Positions 24,632 through 52,995 of a stretch of 64,000 nt of DNA are shown here, piece by piece. Within the stretch, counting starts at the first letter, position 1. Each line of letters starts with the position of its first letter. This DNA comes from Bretschneidera sinensis (lineage: Eukaryota; Streptophyta; Magnoliopsida; Brassicales; Akaniaceae): positions 59,023,501 through 59,087,500 of the forward strand of contig CM043697.1 of NCBI GenBank assembly GCA_023935145.1, read 5' to 3'. The notes beneath the pieces are model-generated. The model worked only from the letters and a program-made list of their open reading frames with translations. It searched no databases and was not told the DNA's origin. The position numbers were made by a program, and so were the translations under genes.

Positions 24632-25235
24632 GTTGGGCCCAGAGGCGAAATGGGGTTAAAACGTCCCAAGGCGTGAAATCTGGGTGAATTTGTCGCCGGT
24701 CATGCATTTTTCGGGTTTAGACGAACGGCGTACACTTTTGACGCCCCGAGCCTACGCCCAATGCATTTTTTTTTTATTCTGCAACCTCAAAACGAGGTCA
24801 TTTTGGGTTAAATAAAATCAACCTCATTTAACCAAAACGACATTGTATTAATACGCCCTCCTTAAGTCTTCTTCACTGAGACTCGAAGACATAACCTAAA
24901 GTGTCATAAATCTTAATCATTAAGCTAATATTCTTGTTGTGACATTATTACACTTCATAAATATATAATACAAGTTATCTAGTTTAATAATAATTACAAA
25001 TTATTTAATTAATCACTTACAAATTACAACAATATAAAAATATAAGTTATACTTCATATAATTTATATATTAATATATATTAATATTTATAAAATTATAA
25101 TTATCACACAATAAAAAATTAGTAAAATATTAAATTTTGATAAAAATTAATTAAAATTTAAATAATTTTTATTTTATTATTTTAATTAATTAATTAATAT
25201 TATTTTGTTAAAATTTCAAAACGCTCAAAAGACTT
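24632..25235 (-). mobile_element. Small hAT-like element related to the 39.8-kb Pack-hAT
   Basis: The left 150 bp (AGAGGCGAAATGGGGTTAAA, CCAAGGCGTGAAATCTGGG, GACGCCCCGAGCCTACGCCC) is a diverged copy of the right arm of the element at 39814-41229, read in reverse complement. The AT-rich remainder ends at TTTCAAAACGCTC near 25220, resembling that element's left arm. The terminal CAG/CTG bases and an 8-bp duplication are not recognisable, so the borders are approximate. It splits a LINE. Confidence 0.6.
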
Positions 25236-25309
25236 ACAATCCAACGTCAACAATATGCTTCATCCATCGCCTTCATTTTGAAAATACTATTCATGACAAA
25301 AGATTTTAT

Positions 25310-25740
25310 TGCTTGTGGATGGAGCCAGATTCCAAGGTGGCAATTGATATCATTCAATCTGCTGATGATCCCCATGGTACTATCAATATGGATTATAGAT
25401 ATCATTATGGATTATAGACATTCCAAGGTGGCAATTGACATCATTCAATCTGCTGATGATCCCCATGGTGCTATCATTATGGATGATAGATATCATCATG
25501 GATTATAGACATTCCAAGGTGGCAATTGACATCATTCAATCTGCTGATGATCCCCATGGTGTGCTATCATTATGGATTATAGACAACTATGGACTCCTTT
25601 GCTTCTTGTCAACGCAACCACCCATACTCTGTGATAGAGAAATCAAGCAGCTGATTTCATGACCAATGTCAGACATAAAGGCTAGCTTGGCCCTGATCCT
25701 TACCCTGGGATTTTGGCAGCCTTGATGGCTGACGCTTCAG
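25310..25740 (+). pseudogene. LINE-derived RNase H-like domain fragment
   Basis: LWMEPDSKVAIDIIQ (about 25315-25360) resembles the aspartate-centred block of the plant RNase H-like domain at the end of LINE ORF2. NQAADFMTNVRHK near 25645-25680 fits its C-terminal AD.LA block. In between, a 91-bp unit occurs three times and shifts the frame. The assignment rests on short motifs and on its position downstream of zf-RVT. Confidence 0.55.
25329..25601 (+). repeat. 91-bp tandem triplication
   Basis: ATTCCAAGGTGGCAATTGA begins at 25329, 25420 and 25511, each followed by CATTCAATCTGCTGATGATC. Copies 2 and 3 are nearly identical. Since 91 is not a multiple of three, each copy changes frame. Confidence 0.93.
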
Positions 25741-26190
25741 GCATTTGTTCTCCCTATCGTACCAGAAAAGAATAATGAAAAGTTTTTTTGTTCTTTTTTA
25801 ATTTTCACACCGACAATAAATTCCAGTGTCAAACAAGGCAAATTTGGTTCATTATTGTCATCTACTAGCTTAGAGGGGGAAAAAGATTTAACTAACAATA
25901 AAATCAAGCTTGGAGAACAATTTGGCACAGGGTAAAGAAAGCATGCACTCTCATTTTTCATCTTTCTAAAAGAGACTGTAAAGGGGGTCATAATAAATAT
26001 ACACAGTAAATTATAGTTGTCTTCGCCAGCAAGCAAACCGAAAGCCTCATGTTTCCAAATTGTCCTAAGAACTCCTTTTCCAACAACCTTCAGTTTCAGA
26101 GAAGCAACATAAAATTATGACAGGCGTGGCACTTTTACATTGTCAATACAAAACCAAAATGGCATGTGATGCCAAGTGTCATAATAGATG
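25741..26190 (-). other. Probable 3' UTR of SK41
   Basis: About 450 bases follow the TAG stop (26193-26191) before the LINE-derived sequence, with no ORF that resembles a protein. The poly-A site cannot be fixed from sequence. Confidence 0.5.
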
Positions 26191-43529
<17,339 letters not shown>

Positions 43530-45700
43530 GATATTTTTGTTGAATGTTACAGATACTAGTATTTGCTAACTTCATGATTCTTTGTGGTTCTGTCTCCCAT
43601 CTCATCCAAGCACCAATCTTCCTAATATAATTACAACATTCTTAATTCAGAAACGCAAAATCAACATAGGAAAAAAGAAGGAAAAGATTTCGTATATCAC
43701 AATATTTCTCCATGTGGCTCATAAATAATTATACAGCAAACATTTTTCTCCTCCACCTTTCCTACCTCATATGTAATAGAAATATATCTTGTAAAATGCT
43801 AATGTCAATATCAGGTCATTGAATCCACTATAAGGAGAGGAGGAGGAAACATGGAGGAAAAGGAAAAAGACAGTACACAAAGAAAAAATGCAGGATGGAA
43901 CTGATGCAGAAGCTTCTTTGCTGTGACAGTAGGATCAATGCCAGACAGATATATCATAAAAGTCAAATCCTAAAATAAGATTGAATGCATAGAACTTCTG
44001 ATTCAAACCTTTGTGAAAGAAATCCTACTTCCTAGAAAGTTACACTGTTTCCAAAGAAACCCATCAAGTAGGTTGAAAGAACAGATTATGCAAGGTCTCC
44101 TATTCCCCTAGAATCATCAGCATCAGCTCAAAGATGCAACAAATTAAGCCAGCTCCAAAGCATGAAAAAAGTCATTAAAGAATAAGATTACCCACAAAAT
44201 GAATATGGAGCTAGTAAATTTCACCAAGTTACAGGGATAAAGAAACATAAGAGTTAAAATGCACTTAGTTAACAATCCTGTATTCAGTATATATTTCACG
44301 TCATTGATACCCAAACTTAAGCATTTGGACTGTAAATTTTCTTAGAAATGAGGTCCTAATTTTAAAGAATCTCTTACAGTCTATTTCATCCCATTATCAT
44401 TAGAGCGCTTATATCAATCACCATATTTCATCATTTCCCTTTCTATTGTATAGGAACTTGAGACTTGGAATTCAACTTAGGAAAGGTTTGGAAAATATTA
44501 GTAAGACTATAAGAAGCGGGATAGGAAAATAAAATTAACTCAACCATCCCATATTCCCCTAGTAAGATTGAATTTCCATCCCATACCTTTTGTCACTTCC
44601 CCTATTTTTTGAATGCTCTAAAGTGGTTGTGGACATTAAATAAACAACATGAGATATATTGTAACTTCTTAATCTGACCTTCAGATATAGTACAGCAATC
44701 AATACTTAAAACAATAAATGTTATCTTGTAGCAATTTTATTGCGGAAAAAAAAATCAGGGCAAGGACATAAATAGGGTATGGAAGAGGTAAAACTTTAGA
44801 AGATTCAGCAAATCACAGGTATGCTAACTTTTAGGTACTTCTTCAATTAGTTTCATTAGAGATATACCAGTTAGTGATGTTCCCAATTAAGTTTTTTACA
44901 TAGCAAGTTTTTTACATAGCAAAGCATCTATCATTGGCTTAAACTACTTAGCAAAAAAAATCTATCACTGGCTTTAACTAACATTATTATATTACATCAA
45001 CAAGTGATCCCCTACTTCAATGTAATCGCATTTTGCGTCTTAACTTCTCATCTACTAGCATCGCATGCCCTATAACTCTGCAATAATAATTAACTAAAAG
45101 AATAAGAACTTCCAGAAAAGAACATGATTCGCACTGAAACTCACTACTACATGATCCAGCAATAAACAAAAGTAGAAAGCTATATATAGACATGTATCCA
45201 GACATGTATACGTATGTTACATGTACGTATATACCGCAAAGGAATGTTAACATAAACAAAACTGATCAGATCTAGTCTAGACGAAATTTAGTCCAATTTT
45301 ATCGGCAAACTACTTGAAACAATTTAAATTGGCAAATCAATTACCATATCAAAAACAAGCAAACAGCAAAAAGGGAAACTTTTAAATCTCACTTAAATGA
45401 CTAGAAAATTTAACAGGAAAGTGACTATTTCCAAATATAAAGAATCGATTCAGATTCTCAACTGCTTTATTCTTTAATTTAAAGAATATAACACAGAGAC
45501 TCACCAGGAAGTGTTTTGAAGAAAACCGGAAGCAAATCTCGCACATTTGATCTTCCTCCTTCAAAAACTTTGAAAATCAGAGAGCGGTGAACTGTTGTTG
45601 ATCTGATCAAAAGTGTTTCTGTTTTCTGTAAATTTAATTATGTATGTATCTGTAGAGAGAGAGCGTCTGCGCCGTTGATGCTTCCAAAAATTAAGTGCTG
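43530..45700 (-). other. SK41 5' UTR with intron and candidate upstream ORF
   Basis: The likely 5'-UTR exon ends at 45505 (CACTTCCTG then GTGAGTC). A likely acceptor lies at 43623-43622 (ATTATATTAG), leaving UTR 43621-43530. The spliced leader contains an upstream ATG at 45546 whose frame runs 14 codons to the donor and 21 more from the acceptor, ending with TAG at 43558-43556, 26 bases before the main ATG. The main ATG has A at -3 and G at +4, whereas the upstream ATG has C at -3 (weak). Splice sites are predicted, not proven. Confidence 0.6.
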
Positions 45701-45760
45701 CTGATAATTACCCGACCATCGTGTTCGGACATATATATCTCTATTTGTACTTTAATACGG
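45700..45760 (-). promoter_or_regulatory. Probable SK41 core promoter
   Basis: On the minus strand GATATATATG (TATA-like, about 45740-45731) lies roughly 180-240 bp upstream of the 5'-UTR donor. A CT-rich stretch (CGCTCTCTCTCTAC, about 45667-45654) follows downstream, as is common in plant leaders. The start site is inferred. Confidence 0.45.
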
Positions 45761-46227
45761 GATAGGGTCTGACTACAGTAGATTTTACTATGGTGGGTTA
45801 AAACTTTCTTAAGTCAAGTCTCCTTTAAGTTGTCATGTCCTCTCACTTAAAATGATCAATTTATTTTTCAGTCTTTAGATAATTACAAAAAATTTATTTT
45901 TCAAATTTATCTTTTTATGATTTTTGACAGCCCAAAACTTTATTTAAACATATTGCTTAAACAATTGAATTCACTTAAATCTCAAATCAATTTTAAGAAA
46001 ATTTGTTTTAATACCCATTTAAAAAAATCAAATCAAGTTGGTAAGTTCTAATTTTTTTTAGATTTTATTTCATAAAAATAATATGTTTTATATTCATGGG
46101 ATCAAAAATATGTTAAATAAGTTAAAAAGTAAAATAAATTAAAAATAGTTTTTTATCATTAAAAAGTAATTTTAAAGTAGGAGAAAATTAGAAACGAGAT
46201 TTTTATTCTACTGAATTTTTATGTCTC

Positions 46228-46296
<69 letters not shown>

Positions 46297-47940
46297 TTTC
46301 TTTAGTTACCAATAAAAAACTTTTATTATAGCATAATAATACTTTTTATAAATTTTTCTATAAAATATTGTCATCAAAAACTAAAAATAGTTTACAACAA
46401 TAACCTTTTTCTAAATAAATAAAAAAAGCTCTTCCAATTACGTACAATGTATGACTGAAAGCCAAAATTGTATTAAACGGGGTGTAACTCTATTCCCCCA
46501 TAGAGCTATTACTGGCAACAAGATTAGCAAGAAATGACATCAAATTTCGTTGGTGCTTTTTGGTGTTCATGGTCTTGACAGCAAATTTATCCAGACAGAT
46601 GGATAGCGTTCCTTGCCCCATAAAGGTCACTGCACAACCATCATCCATAGCAAAAGAGAAAGGTCATTCTACATTATGCATCAATAATTGATTGGAGAGA
46701 AATGACAGGGAAAATAAAAAGATGAAAGAAAAAAGAGAAAAACATAAAATATTGATTTTCCGATCATATGTTTGGGCAAAGAGAATGAAAATTGAAAACA
46801 AAAAATACAAAAAAAAATACAAAGTTTATTGTAGTTTTCACTCCTCAGTTATCTTTTTGAGATATTGCGATCTAGATATACATAAAAAAAAATCAATCAT
46901 TTTATTTTTTTTCTTCCTATTTATATTTCCTATCAAATGGATTTTGCCTCTAGTTCTTACAAGGAATGATTCCTATTTGGTCTAAGCAAGTTTTAATTTC
47001 ATATTTTATAATATGTTTGTTCTAGTAGTAGTAGCAACATTATAATTAATCATTCCTATTTTATAGTTTCTTTTTCTAGTATTACCTAAAACTTTTTTTT
47101 ACATAAAAGGGAGAAACTTTGATGTAGACTCACAAGTCCGTAATATTTTGTAAATCAAGGGATTTACAACTAGAGTTAGCATCATAGCTTTGAGAGTATT
47201 GGCGTGTTTTAGGGTTGTGAGATGGATGAAAATTTAGCAACTTTGTTCTTTTTAAAACCAAGTTTGAATACAGGGTTGCCTTAAAGCAGTGCGAGGAATG
47301 CAGCCTTGGAATTTAAAGTGAGAAAATTACAAAACTGACCTAACTCACTAAAAATTCTGCTACCCGCCTTTTTTTCTTTAATATTGGCACATCAATTAAA
47401 GCAATCGTGGATAGAGAGTTGGAAATAAGAAAATAAATGAACCAGAAAAATAAAAGAGTAAAACGTGGTGGTGAACAAGTGGTATCTTGGGGGAAGCTAA
47501 ATCTGTGACCGATTTTTGCTTCCTTTACTTCTTAACAACCGGTAGAAATTAACAATAAATTTTTTTTGCATTATTTTAACACCTATATCATATAAATTTT
47601 GAAAATATTCTTCAAGCTGCTCCATTCTTTTGATTTTATGAATTTAAAATAAAAATTCATTTTTTTAAACGCCTTAATTTCCATCAAATAACCGATACCA
47701 TCCATCTTTTACATCTTCTAAGTATTTTTACAAATACTTTTTAGTTTGTTTTCTATTTTTTTTATTTGAAAATCCTCTAATTTTCCAATCTTCCGTCCAC
47801 CTTATCACCATTCTTTAGTAGACAAATTTTTTTCCTTTACTAATTAATGTGATCATCCCATAATAATTGTTAAACTCAAATTATACATGCGTCGAACGTA
47901 ATTTTAAAAAAAATGATGAAACATAAGAATGAAAGAGTTG
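45761..47940. other. AT-rich intergenic spacer
   Basis: No gene or recognisable transposon. The only notable feature is a (TA)n tract at 46231-46291. Open stretches such as 46692-46985 encode lysine/phenylalanine-rich low-complexity peptides typical of AT-rich spacer. Confidence 0.6.
46231..46291. repeat. (TA)n microsatellite
   Basis: About 30 uninterrupted TA units, 0.5 kb upstream of the SK41 promoter. Confidence 0.95.
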
Positions 47941-47947
47941 AATTATA

Positions 47948-49260
47948 TTAGATTTGGTGGCAATCATATCTCTTGTAGCAACTCATAAAAGGTTCACTAC
48001 TATACTTTACTAGATTATCGTGGCACTGAACATCCAATCCGACAATAAAGACACGTTGGGACGAGTAGAACACTATATTGGTACCTCCATACTGAGTAAT
48101 ATAGTTATGCACGACCATTTTGGCCACGAAGATCTTGGTCTGGTCGTCGATATCAAATCTAAACATTTTTTATGTCATATGGAACCTCTCCTTCTATATC
48201 TCAAATGATTGTTCAACCACATTCCTACACGAGGAATGCAAATAGTTGAACATTTCTTTCCAATTCTGAGGTGGTGGAGGATTATAGGTCTCCCCTCTTC
48301 GATAGTATGTATCCAAATGATATCTGATGCCAGAACCCTTGAAAGATGCCATGTGGGTGTATATGAGGGTAGCCAGTATCCACCATGTAATATTTATTTC
48401 CCGTCGGCATTGGAAAATTCAAACTTCTCCACATGCTAAGGTAGTTACCAAATATCCTAATGTCATTAACAGAACCCTCCTATCTAACCCATGCAAATGT
48501 GAATGTCCTATTAAAATCACATACAACTATGACATTCTGCGTCGGTGTCGCCTTCCTTCCATAATATGGGACATTGGCCCCACGTGGAAGGCGAGCCGTT
48601 ACATGAGTGTCATCTATCATACCTATCCCGAAATTCTCCCAATTTATTAACTTATGTTTAATCCGAAAAAAAAAATTCATAATTAAAACAAAAGTAATGA
48701 TAAAACCATTATTGTAACAAAACGAAAACCAAATTAAACCCTATAGTAAGTTTAGTTTAGTCATGTTTAGTAACCTGAAAATATGGATGGTGTTGGAAGT
48801 CGATGAGTCGATGCCTGTCACCTCCCCCATTGTAGTCAGTTGCGAGTTTGACTATATCACAGGCCAACAAACAAACAGCTTCTAAGACGTTGTGGAAGTG
48901 TCTGTGGATGGTTTACCCAGAGTGATTAAACATTTCTTGTACCACCTTATTACCCACTCCATGAATGCAAACAAATAGGAATATACCAACTTGCTCCTCC
49001 ACACTTGTATTGTGATTAGGAGTCAAACCGTAATGGAGAGTTAAAACAATTACAAAAAAAAAAAAATTGAAAGTGAAGATATTCATATGAAACAAATAAT
49101 GACAACATGACTAGTTACCCACGATTATTTCACTAATAAAGTTAGCACCGAAACGTATCGAGTCTTTGCAAGGCTCTTTCACGTAATATTTCATATAGTA
49201 ACTAAAGATGGCATAATAACCTGCCCTTAGCTATGAGATCCTCTTCTGCTTCTTATGCCA
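47948..49260 (-). pseudogene. PIF/Harbinger transposase remnant
   Basis: Minus-strand pieces in family order: an N-terminal segment (LTPNHNTSVEEQVGIFLFV, then FNHSG and IHRHFHNVLEA, about 49030-48870), then the DDE nuclease with GMIDDTHVTARLP (first Asp, about 48625-48585) and TPTQNVIVVCDFNRTFTFAW. GSVNDIRIFG carries the second Asp (about 48470-48440) and CRNVVEQSFEI the Glu (about 48215-48185). The tail is IFVAKMVVHNYI (about 48125-48090). At least five stops or frame changes intervene. All three catalytic positions can still be seen, but no continuous ORF exists. Terminal repeats were not located. Confidence 0.82.
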
Positions 49261-49998
49261 AAGCAAACGGCAACTGTTTTGGGTCATCCCAATAACTTGA
49301 AAAAGTTCTTCAAATAAGTTGTGTAACTGTGATAAAAGGATTTGAGGCATCTTGTTGTGAGCACAACATGGAAAAAATGTGAAATTATGTTTTTAACAGC
49401 CATTACAGTTTAACATTTACCATATAAAATGCAAAGTTACAATTAAATACCAATCAATTAGCAGTCATGAGGGAAAAGCAAGGCAAATTGGACATCATCA
49501 CATACCAAAGGATTTGGGGCAAAAAATATAGGGGGAAACTAGACAAATAAAGGAAAACTAAATCATGGCCTAACTGAAAGTAAGTAAATACTAAAACATT
49601 GAAATATAGGAAAAATAACCACCTAAAGAGAATTTAAAACACATGTCAAACCAAAGCAGTACAACACAACCATAAGTAATAAAAAAGTACTGGTAACTTA
49701 AAGAAAACAAGGGAAACTCTTAATACGAATAGTAACTCTAAAGAAAGAAACATAACAACTGGACATCCTCGAAAAGACTATCGAATCTCTAAAGGGCTGG
49801 TTGTTCCTCACAAATTCCAACCATTTAAGGCAGAGGTCATCATTAGTAAGAGCATTGAAGGTATCCGAACTTCACGCTTCATGAGGTACATGACTGCCTA
49901 CATGTGGAGGGGTGAGCCTCTCTCTAAACCTGGCAATGTTGCAAGTAGTTCGATTACCTAAGACATACAATTCTCTAGGACAAATGCATAACTATCAC
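49261..49998 (-). other. Spacer between Harbinger remnant and hAT element
   Basis: Minus-strand fragments such as NDDLCLKWLEFVRNN (about 49855-49810) look protein-like but could not be assigned. They may belong to the second Harbinger ORF or to an unrelated pseudogene. No complete ORF is seen. Confidence 0.35.
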
Positions 49999-50289
49999 TA
50001 GTGGCGAATCTTGGAAATTTTTTTTAGTGGGGGCAGCATATATAAACAATAAATATATATATTTGAAAACAAAAGTAAAACAAATATTGATGACATTTTT
50101 TTCACAAAGCAAAAGTATATTTTTGTATTTCTTGACTCGAATACATGCTTTTTTCCTACTGTTCAATATCATTAACATTTCTTTTCATTACAAAAACTAA
50201 CAAAAAGGAAACACTTGTACTAGTTTTATTTACAATTGTTCCCTATGTGATCTCAGTTTTTGGTATCGACATAAGATTTTCTCAATTTC

Positions 50290-51530
50290 AATGCTATCAA
50301 AAAATCTATTTCAATGAATGTAACCATGCAGTCATTCAACATTTCATCCCTATATGATTGCACATTCAATTCTTTATAATGCTCAGCATAGAAAAAGTTC
50401 TTTCAACACTTACTGTTGCAACTGGTAAGATCAAGCCAACTTCAAAAGCAAGTATACCAATGGATATACAATAGGCTTCTTTGTCTCCACTAACTTTTTT
50501 GAAAGGTCACCAATCCCTATCAATTCTGCAAAACCCATTATCTGTGTGGAGGTCAATGATATAATTCTCAAGTTGACTATCAAGTACCATAAACTCCACC
50601 GAAGAAAATTCAGATGGATAAAGCTCAGCAAGTCGAATCAAATTTTGTTTATCAAAATAAGCAAATGAATCGCTTGGGTTTAAACATGATACATAAAGAA
50701 GTAACTCAATATTCACTTTTGTGAACTGATTGTTAAGCTTTTGAAATTGTCTATCAATAACTTGATAAAAATGTTCAACTTGAAAATAATGTAAGTTTGA
50801 AACTTATTGCACTTTATGCCTTGACCTCCCTTAAGCCACAAATACATCATCCATGTTTGGCAAAAAACTTTAGGAGCTCAAGAAAGTTTCCTTGATTGCT
50901 TGATGCTCAGATTCATCAAGATCATGGAATATCAATCCTTGACATAAAATAAACTGAATACACTAAATTTTTGCAATCAAGGGAATTTTATATTCTTGTT
51001 TAACTTGCTCAGGTTGTTTAGAAATAACAACTTGAATATGTTGATTTTGTTTCATCAATGCTTGACATTTTCTCCAAGCTTGATTATGACTATTGTTAAG
51101 GGCTCTAACATGAGTCTGCAATCTCTCTGGTTTCTTCCAATTTGCAAATCCCTCCATCATATATGCAATTTCACCTTTCTCTCCACTCTCAGATCTCATA
51201 AGATAACAACATAAACAAAATGTTGTATCTTTTGATATGCTATACTCTAACCAATTTCCAAACTTATCAAACTATTCATATTTGAAACGACGCAACTCAT
51301 TCATAATTTATTTGTGAGGAAATGTATGCTCTTGTGGTTGACATGGACCTTTTTGTATATATGCTCTTCGGATTTCATCTCGATCATTAGGATGATAATC
51401 TGAAATTTTTGATGTTTGTCCAGGATCAGCTAGAAGATTTTTGAAAACAACTTCTAAATGACTTTTCTTTCTAATTGGTTATGTGTTTTCGTGATCACTA
51501 AATACTTGAATAATAAGTGATTGCTCCAAT
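50290..51530 (-). pseudogene. hAT transposase remnant (TTF zinc finger and dimerisation domain)
   Basis: On the minus strand the N-terminal TTF-type region is readable: ISDYHPNDRDEIRRAYIQKG (about 51410-51350), then FDKFGNWLEYSISKDTTFCL and the open stretch 51199-50963 (EGFANWKKPERLQTHV, HNQAWRKCQALM). It jumps to the C-terminal part: LLLYVSCLNPSDSFAYFD (about 50705-50650), RLAELYPSEFSS, LVETKKPIVYPLVYLLLKLA, and ATVSVERTF of the dimerisation motif near 50410. The central catalytic region (DUF4371 and part of the RNase H fold) is missing around 50940. With several stops it cannot act. Confidence 0.82.
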
Positions 51531-52085
51531 GTTGACTTTCTTTTAAAAAAACATCTCCATAGCTAAAACAAAATTGAAGAAGATGATAAAAATAAGACAT
51601 TTTCCTAACAACAGATGTACTAAATTCTTAAATATTTACTTAAAATAAAATTGGACAGCTAAAAGTATATAATTAATTTAAAGCTAATCAAAGATAATAA
51701 ACTTACAAAAAAAGAGAGAAATTGTCTTTACATTGTGGTGACCCTAATTTGCTAGCTTTAATTGGATAATGTTGACCCTCACCTGTATTTTAATGATGAC
51801 AAAACACAACTATTATTATACTAATGATGCTATCTAAGTGTATTAAGAAATAAGAGCATTCAACCAAGGATCCAGGTGCAAGAACTCAACCCGAATCAAA
51901 CATCAAGTGAAGACAGAAGAAGTAGAATAGTTCTATGGTATTAAATCAAGTTGTAAGTCTCACTTGTTCAGGTAATTAGCTTGTCCAATGGCTCGTTTTG
52001 AAAAACCAATTTAACATAACTTTTTAAACAAATGCTTTTAAAGTTAAAATCTATTCAACACATGAAAACTGGGTTGTTAAAGCAA

Positions 52086-52276
52086 CCCAGTCGACTGGGT
52101 ACTTATACCAGTCTTTTGGTATAAAGGTCAGTATGTTCCCAGTCGACTGGATGTTTCATACCAGTCGATTGGTGTTTTGGTCAGAGACTTCCCAATCGAC
52201 TGGTAAGAACTACCCAGTCGACTGGTACCTTTAATAGCCTTAAAATGAGATTTTTAAAGTGGACCCAATCGACTAG
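52086..52276. repeat. CCAGTCGACTGG palindrome array, 5' LTR
   Basis: Six copies, three of them exact (starting about 52087, 52138 and 52212); the others differ by one or two bases (CCAGTCGATTGG, CCAATCGACTGG, CCAATCGACTAG). The unit is its own reverse complement. Confidence 0.9.
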
Positions 52277-52570
52277 TAATTCAAAAAATATGACCATTAT
52301 AGCGCCAGACCTGTACATTTGATGTACAAAAACGTACCAAATTAATTCAGAATGGAAATATTTCATCAGGGCTATTTAAACCCACACTACTGAGCATCTG
52401 AATAAGAGTATTATACATTCAAACAAGTTTTCACTCATTAATACTCAAAAGCTTTGAAAAATAGATTGTTGAGCCATTCTTCAAGCTTTACCTAGAAAGA
52501 GAGATATTATTCAGTTGTATAAGCTTCTATTATTGTCTCTATACTGTTTTCTTTACAATATTTGTTGCGA

Positions 52571-52655
52571 TTTGCTTCCGAAAAGAAGGGATTTGCTTTC
52601 GAAAGGAAGGGGTTTTGCTTCCGAGAGGAAGGGGTTTGCTTCTGAGAGGAAGGGA
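52571..52655. repeat. Short tandem hairpin units, 5' LTR
   Basis: Four 20-22-bp units of the type TTTGCTTCCGAGAGGAAGGG. Each unit can pair CTTCC with GGAAG around a four-base loop. Present again, more degraded, at 61686-61770. Confidence 0.85.
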
Positions 52656-52942
52656 TTGTAAGGTTTGTGCAATATCCGTGAAGTTGCACGACTAGGTTTC
52701 TTAGTGGAGTACTTCAAGGAGGTTCCTTGAAGAGAGTTGACGTAGGGTCAGAACGATTTCGATATTGTCGAACCACTATAAATTGAGTTTGCATCCTCTA
52801 TTCCTTAATCTCTTTATTTACAGCACATTACTTGTTATATGCTTGTTGTGTTAATTATTTTAACAAACTTGTGTTTTAATCCGCAAAAATGTTTTCAAAC
52901 CTAATTAACCCCCCCTCTTGGGTTGAAACCTCAGTTTACAAT

Positions 52943-52954
52943 TGGTATCAGAGC
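52943..52954 (+). promoter_or_regulatory. Primer-binding site of the Sirevirus
   Basis: TGGTATCAGAGC is an exact 12-base match to the initiator-tRNA-Met complement, two bases after the LTR. Confidence 0.95.
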
Positions 52955-52995
52955 TTCGTTCTCAATTTTAGGCTTAATATCCTTGAGTTGATTCA

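Larger units (their letters stand above)
22173..25740 (+). mobile_element. L1-type LINE, 5'-interrupted and decayed
   Basis: A non-LTR retrotransposon on the plus strand shows, in order, endonuclease C-terminus, RT, zinc-finger (zf-RVT) region and an RNase H-like end. It is broken at 22172 by the Tat element and, between zf-RVT and RNase H, by a hAT-like insertion (24632-25235). Many frame changes and stops make it inactive. A poly-T tract at about 23320-23338 interrupts the RT. No clear 3' poly-A tail was located. Confidence 0.82.
51770..52940 (+). repeat. 5' LTR of the Sirevirus
   Basis: 1171 bp. Contains six exact or near copies of CCAGTCGACTGG at 52086-52276 and four GCTTCCGAGAGGAAG-type units at 52571-52655. 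Confidence 0.95.

Noticed and set aside
1950..25601. Both the Athila duplication (1950-2131) and the LINE triplication (25329-25601) have a 91-bp period
   Set aside because: Unit sequences are unrelated; the equal period is a coincidence.
46692..46985. 97-codon open stretch on the plus strand
   Set aside because: Lys/Phe-rich low complexity from AT-rich spacer; no domain, no context.
52943..52954. tRNA-like matches at several LTR borders
   Set aside because: Only 12 bases complementary to the tRNA 3' end, hence primer sites and not tRNA genes; no cloverleaf follows.
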